Source: Ciona savignyi (Eukaryota; Chordata; Ascidiacea; Phlebobranchia; Cionidae). From it: a DNA stretch of 64,000 nucleotides. Below, one piece after another: positions 11,870 to 21,534 of this stretch; position 1 is the first letter of the stretch; each line of letters begins with the position of its first letter. The DNA lies in the NCBI GenBank assembly GCA_000149265.1, contig CH002582.1, positions 262,687 through 326,686 of the forward strand, in the 5' to 3' direction. Under the pieces are notes generated by a model. It saw only the letters and a program-made list of their open reading frames with translations. It was not told where the DNA came from and did not search any database. The translations under genes and the position numbers were made by a program.

Positions 11870-12062
11870 ATAGGAATGATATTCATGTTTATCCCGTGAA
11901 TGAAAAAAAACAACCAAGGGGGTTAACACACGGGAAATCGTCTGACCACCTTGCGCCCACCGTCGGGTTACTGGAGTTATTGCAGTATGTTGTGTATGAT
12001 TTACACGTTTCTTCAATTTATTAGAACCCATTAATTCGCTGGGTTCAGGCAATATCTAGTAA
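11870..12062 (-). repeat. tRNA-derived SINE, 3' two-thirds
   Basis: Minus-orientation copy of the common SINE. It abuts the repeat into which the BEL/Pao element inserted. The block 11640-11860 before it looks repetitive but I did not identify it. Confidence 0.75.
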
Positions 12063-12063
12063 G

Positions 12064-12126
12064 TTTAGTTTAGTTTATTCATTTTCTCTCCCAGTATTAA
12101 AAATTGGCAAACGAATATAATCCCGA
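12064..12126 (+). repeat. Left half of a repeat split by the BEL/Pao insertion
   Basis: 'gtttagtttattcattttct' through 'ggcaaacgaatataatc' matches 24117-24172. The right half continues after the 3' LTR at 17107. This is the retrotransposon's integration site. Confidence 0.7.
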
Positions 12127-12729
12127 TGTTACGGTTATTAATCCCCAAATTGTTGTATACGATTTCTATTATTTCCATTGTTATCAAAACCACCATGCGT
12201 AACGGGCAAAACCACCATGCGTTACAGATTGCGACATTTCTTTGTCTAAGTGTCATGTCAAGTTAGATCAGCCATGTTTGTGTACGATGTGTACGCCAGT
12301 TTTCCAAATTGTTTAGTGTAGCTTGTGTTGTGGCTGCAGTATATGTTATGCTTATATTGTAGCAGTAATATTTCACCTAGCTTAATTGCAATACTTCAAT
12401 GTTTAAATCTAGCTATTGTGTAGCAATTGCAATTGTGAAAGTGTTTAAGGTACTATATGTGTTATGCTAAACTGCCTCCATTTGAATTGCTAACTGTGTA
12501 TTCTATTTGTATAAGGTTGATCGAATCGTGGTTGAACACCTCAGAAATTTAGTCGTTTAGTCGCTACTGTTTATTTCATATACGTCACTGCACCGGAACT
12601 GTATAATACACTTTTCTGCAACTATAGTGATGTGTTTGATGGGCAGTCACTTAGATCGCTGACAAGACTACCGATTTGATTGACATACCACGACCATAGG
12701 GTCACGTAGGATACGGTTTAAATTCTACA
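12127..12729 (+). repeat. 5' LTR of the BEL/Pao element
   Basis: 603 bases, with TG...CA ends. Compared with the 3' LTR there are three or so substitutions and one extra base near 12652 ('cacttagatcg' versus 'cacttaatcg'). Confidence 0.95.
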
Positions 12730-12822
12730 TTGATTTCTGAGCGCTTCAACTTTGTCAAGTTGGATACTTACCTACAACAAGAGTAGGTCGGACATTTTTT
12801 ATTTTTGGAACATTGACTGAAG

Positions 12823-14701
12823 ATGAGTTGTTTGGACTCACTTGATAAAAAATGTCAGATCTACATACGAGACAACAAAGGAGCTCCTGTCGCTCCATCT
12901 TCCCGTCACACTTCCAGGAGTGCCATTAGTTCTGCCCGTCTGAATGCTAGCCTTAAGCAAGTACAGCTTCAACAAGCGGAGCATGAGGCTTCGCTTCGTC
13001 GGCAGCAATTGGAAAATCAAGCCAGGAGAGAACAGCTCCAACTAGAACGTGAGCGTGAACGCGAGCGACAAGAACAAGAAGCTCAAAGTAAGAAGGAAGA
13101 AGAAGAACTTCGGATTGCTCTTGAACTATCTAAGATCAGAGCGGATACAAAAAAGGCAGAACTGCTAGTTCAAGACGAAACCAGCAGCTGTACCACTTAC
13201 AAGTCACGAAAGAAGACAGCGTTGCGGGAGTTTGCGGTGGAAACACAACCTCTTAGTTTTCAATCGCTCCCGTTTCACCTGCCACAAGAGGATCACACCA
13301 GTGAGTCAAGAGTCCAGGATCTATTCCTAAATGATCGTGAGGACCTAGTTCCAACACCGGGGGCCGGTGATGCGTCACCGACCCCCTTACCCCACACCCC
13401 AGTGGGGCCAGTGTCGACATCTAGAGCGCCATTGCCAGAAATTGAGCCACTGCGACCTGCCACCGAGTCGGGTTCAGTGGTCAAGGAGGAAAGGGATCAG
13501 CCAAATGTAGTTCGTGCCAGCCACACTACTTCTCATGAGGAGAATCGGTTTAACTTTCTTCCACTCTGCAGTGACCCAACGATGCCGAACTTGGAACTAG
13601 CTAGCTTTAGTGGGGATGTCCTGGAGTACCAATCATTTCGTGATGACTTCAACAGATTTATTGGTTCTCGGACCCTTGAGGACGCAATCAAACTGCGTAC
13701 ACCTTCTGAACCTGTGTAAAGGAAACGCTTTTCAGACTATCAAGGGTTGTAAACATTATGATGACCATGCTGTAGGATACAGAAAAGCATGGGAACGCTT
13801 GGACCACAAGTACGGTGAGAGAACCACCCTGGTGCAGAGTCACCTAAAGAAAATCACTGAGGGACCACATATACACCCAACGGATACTGATGCACTGTAT
13901 CATTTGGCGGATGAGATGTTCTACTGCTACAGACTCCTGACCAAATGGGGGTACCAGAATGATGTCAACAGCCAACAGAACTTGGGAAAGATATTTGTGC
14001 GCCTCCCTAAGGAAGCTCAACTGGAGTTTAAAAGCCTGCCTATCGAGAAGAGATCGTTCTCTGAGTTGATAGAAGTTGTGGAAAAGGCTGCACGAGAGTC
14101 GAGGGACTTTCTTAGCGACCTCTATCATGAGGAACCTGCTATACCAAGGAAGGGTTTAGCAGATAAAATCAAGGTTGCAAATAAGCAATCAAGGCAATTC
14201 ACAGCGGCGCAGAAGTCAAAGGGTGAACCCACATCACCCACTGCGGACCACAAGGTGGCAACCGACTGTCCATTCTGCAGTGATGCTCATCCGCTGTGGA
14301 GCTGCAACAAGTTCTTGGATAAGTCCATTTTAGAGCGACTTAGGTTTGCGAATGCAAAGAAGCTCTGTTTTAATTGCTTACGCACAGGCCACCGGACTCC
14401 GGCCTGTAAATCGGGGTGGACGTGCCAAAAATGTCATCACAAACACCACACTGTGCTGCACATCGGCAAGGAAACGGACAAGTCATCTGTCGAGCCTCGT
14501 AGTAATGCAGAAGATGAAAAGGCTGTAAATTGCTGCAACAAAACTGTCCCAAGCACAGAAATATGTTCGTCATTTCAAGGTTGTTCCTGTCAAGGTGTGG
14601 GGCAACACTGCAGCCAAGTGTGTGAGAAACATATGCATTCCTCGACGATGGATCCGACACCAGCCTGTGCACGGCTGACTTGGTCAGAAAACTGGGGTTG
14701 A
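12823..14701 (+). pseudogene. gag-like region of the BEL/Pao element, frameshifted
   Basis: The first frame (12823-13719) has a long Arg/Glu/Gln-rich coiled coil at about residues 45-115. It then has the family block PNLELASFSGDVLEYQSFRD (capsid-like DUF1759 region). Homology continues in another frame from about 13700 to 14701, so there is a frameshift near 13690-13715. The second part has zinc-knuckle-type clusters, including CFNCLRTGHRTPAC at about 14365-14410, typical of BEL/Pao gag. The retained homology makes the assignment firm; the product is not intact. Confidence 0.85.
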
Positions 14702-14768
14702 AGGAAACAAATGGACGCGTCGCCTTATATACAACCAACTCTGTCACAAACCACACACGGGCGGGTTG
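14638..14768 (+). pseudogene. Aspartic protease core of the BEL/Pao element, in a third frame
   Basis: The catalytic motif FLDDGSDTSLC is read in a frame different from both the gag-like frame before it and the pol-like frame after it (frame changes near 14630 and 14760). The segment ends at an in-frame TGA. These lesions would block a polyprotein unless some reflect assembly error. Confidence 0.75.
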
Positions 14769-16025
14769 ACTCCTTACATGTGCAGGGGCTAGAAGAACCT
14801 GAATCGTTCGACCTGCATGGTGTCCTTGTTCTGGAGGACATGATTGATATCAGCGATAGCATACCAACAGAAGAAGTGGCAAGTCTTTACCCACATTTGA
14901 AGGACTTGAAGTTCCCCAAGTTGAACCATACCAAGGTGGAGCTTCTGTTGGGGAACAATGTACACGAGGCATTCAGGCTAATTGAGCAACGCTGTGGCGA
15001 ACCCGGTGAGCCATTCGGACTCCACACAGCGTTGGGTTGGACACTGTTCGGCTCAGATTACTCTTCGACAACGGGGCAAACCGAGCGCAGTGTGAATCTG
15101 CACTTCATGCACCAAAGGGAGCCTGTAATTGACTCGTGCAAACAGATGCTGGACTTCTTCGCTGGACATTTCGATGACTTGGCCAAGCCTCAGAAGAGTG
15201 AATGGTCAATTGAGGATAAGCAAGCCATGGTGATCATGGACAAGACAGTAAAGAAGATCACTGGTCATTATCAGATTGGCCCCCCATGGAAGCATGGTAC
15301 CACCAAATTGCCAGACAACAGGAAGATGGCTGTGCGAAGACTCCAGTCTCTCAAACGACGTCTGGAGGCGAACCCTGACCTGTTCAAAAGGTATAGAGAG
15401 AAGATTAAGGACTATTTAACTCAGGGGCATGCAAGCATCGTACCACCCGGAGCGTGTGTACTGACTACCTGGGACCCTGGCGGCGTCTGGGATCGTATGC
15501 TCCAATCGGTCCGAAAGCTCATGCGTACTCTCATCGGAGAAAGGATGTTGGATGACTTCGGCCTGCTCACACTGCTAGCTGAGGTTGAAGGGATCCTGAA
15601 TGATCGACCAATTACACCTGCATGCGATGATCCCAGAGACTTGTGCACATTGACACCTAGCATGCTGCTGACGGGTGCACTGGGTACCTCGTTCCCACCA
15701 GATGAGTTTATTAAGGCATGGCTACCGAAAGTCATGGCGCCTTACTCAGCTGCTTGCGGACCAGTTCTGGAACCGCTGGCTGCTGGAATACCTGCCACTA
15801 CTGCAGCAGAGACAGAAATGGCTGCGGCGGGTCAAAAACTTTGCAATAGGAGACATTGTTCTCATTGTGGATGAGACCATGAAACGCGGACATTGGCCGA
15901 AGGGAATCATCGAACATTGCGAGTACGATAAGAATGGGATGGTGAGACGCGTACGCGTGCGGACTGCGACATCTACATTGGAACGGGACATTCGTAATTT
16001 GTGCCTATTAGAGGCACACCCATGA
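14711..16025 (+). pseudogene. pol remnant: protease tail, then integrase end and DUF5641-like domain
   Basis: 14711 to about 15440 matches the segment between protease and reverse transcriptase. At about 15440 the sequence jumps to the integrase C-terminal part (GGVWDRML, then EVEGILNDRPITP), so RT, RNase H and the integrase catalytic core are deleted. Near 15745 the frame shifts again. 15750-16025 encodes the DUF5641-like end (LADQFWNRWLLEYLPLLQ, then GDIVLIVDE, then VRRVRVRT). 16026-16504 has no supportable gene. Confidence 0.85.
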
Positions 16026-16504
16026 TCCTGTACCTAATGACCTTCTTACTCTTGAGTTTTTGAGTGTGTAGGCCTCATAAAGGAACACACAACCTTCCTT
16101 CCTTTCCGGCATGGTTTCTCCCATGTAGTGTGCACGTACATTGCTTTGTAGGTATGCGTTATTATTGTCGTTTTCTGGATTTCATGTATAACCCCAGCGG
16201 TGATAGATTCTGGTTTACGTACTATGTAGAGCAATTACACTGTACCGGTTTATACAACCCTTCTTGCCAATTTGTTATTGTGTGCTACTTCATACACTTC
16301 AGCGTTCTGTGTAACCAAACAAAGTTCATTACTGTCAGTGCTATTGCTTGCCTTATTGCCGAATAGCCCGAATATATTCACTCATTCAGTGTTCATGTCA
16401 CTTTCGTTGTATTTGCTTACCTAGTTGTGCATTTACGGTATTCTGTGTTCATAATAACCTTTTGTTTAAAATGACTTCATTGACTCTTGTCATTGGGGCC
16501 GGTA

Positions 16505-17106
16505 TGTTACGGTTATTAATCCCCAAATTGTTGTATACGATTTCTATTATTTCCATTGTTATCAAAACCACCATGTGTAACGGGCAAAACCACCATGCGT
16601 TACAGATTGCGACATTTCTTTGTCTAAGTGCCATGTCAAGTTAGATCAGCCATGTTTGTGTACGATGTGTACGCCAGTTTTCCAAATTGTTTAGTGTAGC
16701 TTGTGTTGTGGCTGCAGTATATGTTATGCTTATATTGTAGCAGTAATATTTCACCTAGCTTAATTGCAATACTTCAATGTTTAAATCTAGCTATTGTGTA
16801 GCATTTGCAATTGTGAAAGTGTTTAAGGTACTATATGTGTTATGCTAAACTGCCTCCATTTGAATTGCTAACTGTGTATTCTATTTGTATAAGGTTGATC
16901 GAATCGTGGTTGAACACCTCAGAAATTTAGTCGTTTAGTCGCTACTGTTTATTTCATATACGTCACTGCACCGGAACTGTATAATACACTTTTCTGCAAC
17001 TATAGTGATGTGTTTGATGGGCAGTCACTTAATCGCTGACAAGACTACCGATTTGATTGACATACCACGACCATAGGGTCACGTAGGATACGGTTTAAAT
17101 TCTACA
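16505..17106 (+). repeat. 3' LTR of the BEL/Pao element
   Basis: 602 bases, nearly identical to the 5' LTR, and followed directly by the CCCGA target duplication. Confidence 0.95.
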
Positions 17107-17255
17107 CCCGATACAGGAACGGGAAAAATCACGACACAGGACGGGAAAAGACGGCAAAACGAACAGTCGTTAAAACACGTCATTAATAAAAAGGACATAA
17201 TTTAATAAATATAGCGGACGCGGCCGCCAAACCTAAGCGAAAGGTGTCATTTCCT
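17107..17255 (+). repeat. Right half of the repeat split by the BEL/Pao element
   Basis: 'acggcaaaacgaacagtcgt' and 'cggccgccaaacctaagcga' match 24178-24290. Compared with that copy there is a partial local duplication ('gacacaggacgggaaaagac'). A short SINE head fragment (minus) adjoins at about 17258-17290. Confidence 0.7.
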
Positions 17256-17341
17256 AGGTCACAACCGACTAGCTAGCGATCAGTGTCCCAAGGCCGAAAA
17301 GCAAAAACCCACCAAGCTAATCGCTCAGACGAGCCATTATA

Positions 17342-19519
17342 TCAAACGGTACCCAATACGGACGTATTTACAATATTTCCTTTACTCAAACATAGTAAAG
17401 GTGTAATGACATAGTTTGTGTTTATAACCTTATTGTCTCTGGAACAGGAGATCGCATTGTTTCTCAGGTTATTCTCACACAAAGTAGTTGCAGCGCACCG
17501 CTTGTGGACCACGGTGAAAAGCCCTCTTTGCGAAATTCTTGTCTGACACGAACTCTGTAATATAAAATACGATTTTGCTAAATTCAATGACGCTGAATAT
17601 TATTTATTACAAATCGTGGACAACACTAAAAGAATTTGGGTGGAAAATTTGCAACGAATTTGGGGGAAAACTAAAAGGAGGGAAAGCGGAAAGGAGAGAA
17701 TGAGGGAAACTGTTTACTTAAATATGGAAACTAATACTAATCCTGCCTTAAACAGTAACTTTATATCCAGAACTAAGACTAACTCTAACCCTATGTTTAA
17801 AGCTAAAATATTCTTAAATTTATTTCAGGGTGTACTTTCTCTTCTTCCCTCCTTCCTGCTTTTCCCCCTTTTAGTTTCCCCCCCAAATTCCTTGCACGAA
17901 GGCGGGAAGTTACCGCACTGGAAGTGTTGGCTATTTTATTTTTTTTGTCTTTTTCTCGGTTATTTTATCTTATATTTTTACTTCTGGTGTTGCGTGGTTG
18001 ATGCGATTACAGAACTTAATACAAAGAAAAATTCTGCCTGGACATAAAATTCCATCAATGACGAAAAAATGGTGACTATGAACGTTAATAATAAAATGGC
18101 AGGAGAAGAAAATGCAACGAAACTGTACATTGCAGTAATGCCATATTGTTATTATGGTGGATAACATACTTGTAGTTGTGCTGTTGGTTAATCTTGTTAA
18201 AAATAGACACTTTTATAATATATAAATAATAGTATAATGCATATATATCCAACAATATCGCAATAATAATAATAATCCAACAAAACCAATTTTATACCTG
18301 TACAGTCGTTCAGCCGAATGGTTAACGTGGCCGATACATATACTAAACTATATAGAAAAAATGGAATAAGTTGCGATTAATCATGGGTTCAAAACTTAGC
18401 CCGGTTAAGAATAATCTATACTACATTTGTATATAAGATAACGCAATATTATAATGATCTAATAAAGTCAATTCCATATCTATATTGCATTTGCAATATA
18501 ATATATCGCAATACTGTATAAAAAGGAACAGGACCAGTATCCTACCTCCGCTGTCGTGTGGCCGAAAGATTAACGCTACCGATATACTGAATTATATACA
18601 AAAACAGACTTAGAATCGAACTAATCTTGGGTTCAAAACAGTGCTCCGTAAAGAATATTCTATACTGCATTTGCATGTAAGATGTCGCAATACTAATAAT
18701 ATAACAAAGACAATCCCATTTCTGTACAGTCGTGTGGCCAAATGGTTAACGCGACCGATACATATACTGATATATATACAAAAAACAGACTTAGAATCGA
18801 AGTAATCTTGGGTTCAAAACAGAGCCACGTAAAGAATGATCTATACCACATTTGCATATAAGATATCGCAATAATATATAAAAGGAACAAAAGCACGTTA
18901 TACCTCCGCTGCCTTGCAAGTCACTTCCTCGAACATTCCTTCCCCGTTAATGCTCATCCCGGAATGACATTTCAGGGATTGGTTGGTACCGCGGCCAGCT
19001 AATGATTCAAGGAATGAACAAAAACGTAGAAATAACACCAGCATACACAAACACGGGTGCCTCTAAATACTACAGGACCGCTTGGATCATTGGATCACTT
19101 AGATTGCTATGGGAAGTAATTCTTACCCTTTCCTAAACACTAATTTTAACCCCAGAACTAAATTTAACCCCAACCCTAACATTAAAATCATTGCTTTTGT
19201 AATTACGAAGTATAGTAAGCGATCCAAGCTATCCAAGCGCCTCAAGCGCTCCATGCGATCCAAGCGGTCCTGTAGTATTTAGAGGTACCGCACAAAACAC
19301 ATGTATTCGGTAACCCATTTTAGGCACGAGCTATAACGCGCTAATCTTTAGCCCTTTTCGAAAAAACAAGAGAATCCTATTATAAATTTACCAAGGACAA
19401 CCTCAAAATATATACAAATTTTTTTAACAAAAATTGTTTTCTTCAAATTGAAAAATAACTTTACCTTGTGCTGAAACGACCAACATAACGCATGCGATAC
19501 ACACAAATAACTTCATCAT
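17342..19519 (-). CDS. Secreted LU/Ly6-like three-finger protein, three exons
   Basis: Exons: 19519-19465 (55 nt), 18998-18904 (95 nt), 17554-17342 (213 nt). Phases match, giving 120 residues. Exon 1 is a signal peptide (MMKLFVCIACVMLVVSAQ). Exon 2 starts the domain (SLKCHSG, then EEVTCKAAE). Exon 3 has SSCQTRISQRG, KRCAATTLC, ISC and PLLC, the cysteine rhythm of uPAR/Ly6/CD59 folds. It is unusual: the second cysteine of the first finger and the final CC-xxxx-CN motif are absent (LLCLSKGNIVN), leaving seven domain cysteines. No GPI signal or membrane segment follows. It could be a diverged but functional secreted member, or a decaying one. The exon 2 donor borders a SINE-rich tandem repeat. 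Confidence 0.7.
17622..17895. repeat. MITE-like repeat with telomere-like interior
   Basis: Ends 'gggggaaaactaaaaggagg' and 'cccccttttagtttcccccc' are inverted partners. The interior has 'aactctaaccctatgttta'. It lies in intron 2 of the LU gene. Confidence 0.65.
18302..18838 (+). repeat. Three tandem copies of a second tRNA-like SINE (A-box GGCCGAATGG, B-box GGGTTC)
   Basis: Copies start near 18302, 18552 and 18725. Each has 'gtcgtgtggccgaatggtta' or a variant, 'cgaccgatacatatac', then 'gggttcaaaac'. Linkers share 'atttgcatataagatatcgc'. The heads look like tRNA, but acceptor-stem pairing is not preserved, so I do not call tRNA genes. Confidence 0.75.
19056..19289. mobile_element. MITE, copy B (best-preserved termini)
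   Basis: Termini 'ggtgcctctaaatactacag' and 'ctgtagtatttagaggtacc' are near-perfect inverted repeats. The right arm carries about five copies of a 'gatccaagc' 9-mer. It lies in LU intron 1. Confidence 0.8.
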
Positions 19520-19911
19520 TCTTTGTTATGCTGGGAACAGTTTTCAAGCGATCAATGCAATTTACAGAAATCTTATTTTAGCTTCTGCGTTTTAATGTCA
19601 ATGCACAATGCTGCTTGGAACTGTATATATACCAACAGAAAAACAGATCGAAAAAAAGCAAAACGCAATTAACGTAAGGACGCTAATTAAACACAATTGT
19701 GTAAACAGCGGCTAGTCAATATTACACCAACCCGCAAAATACTATTACATAAATACCGCCCCCATTTAACCTATAAATGTGTGACCAATATTTTGTTTTG
19801 ATCAAAATTAAAATAGTTTGGTGGGTTAAATGGTCGCCCAAACCGTTTGGTGGGGTAAAGCGTCGCCCTTTAGTCGAAACGACTTAAAACTAGTCGCTAC
19901 GTACGGTCGTG

Positions 19912-20010
19912 TGGCCGAATGGTTAACGCGACCGATACATATACCGATTCTTATAACAAACAGTTCTCGTGACGAGCCCATTATGGGTTCGAAACTTGAA
20001 TAAAAAAAAA
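19912..20010 (+). repeat. tRNA-like SINE, second family
   Basis: A clear copy: 'cggtcgtgtggccgaatggt' through 'atgggttcgaaacttg' and an A-rich end. Confidence 0.75.
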
Positions 20011-20025
20011 ACTAGTCGCTTCTTA

Positions 20026-20205
20026 GTCGGTTGTTTTCTTGGGCAAGACTTTTAACGGACATCACCCCAAGCCAGTAATGGGTTTGACTAAAATGGAAGG
20101 AACGTATCAGTCACATGCAACAAACTGCAATAGCTTCGATAACCTGACTATGGGAACGATGTTATTACACTATTGCCCGTGTGATAGCGCCCATTATGTT
20201 TTCTG
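20026..20205 (+). repeat. Diverged copy of the common SINE
   Basis: It holds 'cttgggcaagac' and 'ctgcaatagctt' landmarks without the tail. The rest of 20205-20620 shows nothing I can support. Confidence 0.6.
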
Positions 20206-20620
20206 CTTACCGTATTTTACGGATCATAAGGCGCACTTTAAATCCTTTTGTTTCTTTATACATTGATCATGCGCCCTATACTCTGGTTCGCCTAACGTAT
20301 GAATTAAGTACCAATAGTACTTTATTGCCTACACTGAAAGCTAGTACCAATACTGTTATTATATAAATAAATCACCGCCTTACGCAATAAAACTACTGTA
20401 AAGTTGCGTCTTTTAGCCAGGTGCGCCTGATGTATGGACAAAAATCTAATCAAAGCAATTTATAGACAGTGCGCCTTATAGTCGGGAACGCTTTATATTC
20501 CGTAAAATACGGTGTTTAATCACTGCAACAGCATTTTCTACTTAGGCAATAAATATTAATATTCTTTTATAACTATTTTTATTTACTTTTTAACGATATG
20601 CATAAGGGCGGCGTTATTGA

Positions 20621-20752
20621 ACGGTCGTGTGTCCAAATGGTTAACGCGACCGATTCATATACGAATTCCTTATTATATAAAAAATCACTACTAGCCCACC
20701 TGGGCTCGAAGTGACTAGCCCACCTGGGCTCGAAACTGCCCCGGTAAAAAAA
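20621..20752 (+). repeat. tRNA-like SINE, second family, with internal duplication
   Basis: The B-box segment 'ctagcccacctgggctcgaa' is present twice in tandem. Confidence 0.65.
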
Positions 20753-21208
20753 GAAAAAAGGGTGGCGTTATTGATCTGATTTACATTAAAACATATCATT
20801 TTTAATCGGAATAATCGATCTATTTAAAAAAATAGCCTGTATTGTCCCACTTAAAATAGGGATATTATATCCTATTCGAATATAATTTAAATCTTGATTC
20901 TGAAGTTTACATCCGCTATACTGCCTATGCATTAATATAGAATAAAAACTGGCGTTCGGAATCGTACTCCAATAGTTGTTTTCTGTTCCTGTGTTAAAAA
21001 ATATTCCATAACCTTACAATTAGCGTATATCTTAATACCTTACTAAATTGAGAAGAAAGTACATGTTTATTGCAGGATAGGCTAACCAAAAATGAAAATA
21101 ATACAACTTTTTTATTGCGTCATGTATAAAGGTTACTTAAGGTCAGGTATATCGCATGATGCAATCATTGAACGAAACAATCGGGTTTATGACAAGGTGT
21201 ATAAATGC

Positions 21209-21444
21209 AAAAACGGGGAACACTAAAAGCGGGAAGAAGGGAAGGAGGAAAATTACACAGTAAAATTAAGGAAACTAATTTAAACCTTGCCCTAAATACT
21301 AATCTCAACCCCAGAACTAACCCTAACTCCAACCCCATGTTTAAAACTGACTCTGATGTACTAATCTTCATATTAGTGTTTGTAGATTCCCTAATTCCAC
21401 CCTTCCCGCTTTCCCTACTTTTTAGTTTCCCCCTGCAAAAATCA
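21209..21444. repeat. MITE-like repeat with telomere-like interior
   Basis: Ends 'caaaaacggggaacactaaa' and 'tttttagtttccccctgcaa' are inverted partners. The interior reads 'aactaaccctaactccaacc'. Confidence 0.6.
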
Positions 21445-21534
21445 AGAATTTGTGACAAATTGTTTTATTTAAAGTACATGGGTAACTAATTTGAAACTAT
21501 TTGATATTTTAAAATTGCAAATATAATTGATATT

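Larger units (their letters stand above)
12127..17106 (+). mobile_element. BEL/Pao LTR retrotransposon, defective, recently inserted
   Basis: Two LTRs (12127-12729 and 16505-17106) begin TGTTACGG and end TTCTACA, and differ at only about four positions by eye. The 5-bp duplication CCCGA lies at 12122-12126 and 17107-17111. The interior carries a gag with zinc knuckles, an aspartic-protease motif, the start of the pol region, the end of integrase and a DUF5641-like C-terminus, the domain set of BEL/Pao elements. Reverse transcriptase, RNase H and most of integrase are missing, and the frame changes at several points, so the element cannot be autonomous. A clear tRNA primer-binding match after the 5' LTR was not found. 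The purine-rich stretch before the 3' LTR ('ttggggccgg') is short. Confidence 0.93.

Noticed and set aside
16064..16644. Short open frames after the pol remnant that might be an env-like gene
   Set aside because: They are about 100 codons, overlap the 3' LTR, and show no signal peptide-fusion-anchor layout.
18302..18838. Genuine tRNA genes
   Set aside because: A- and B-box-like motifs are present, but the copies diverge, lack convincing acceptor stems and recur as dispersed repeats, so they are SINE heads.
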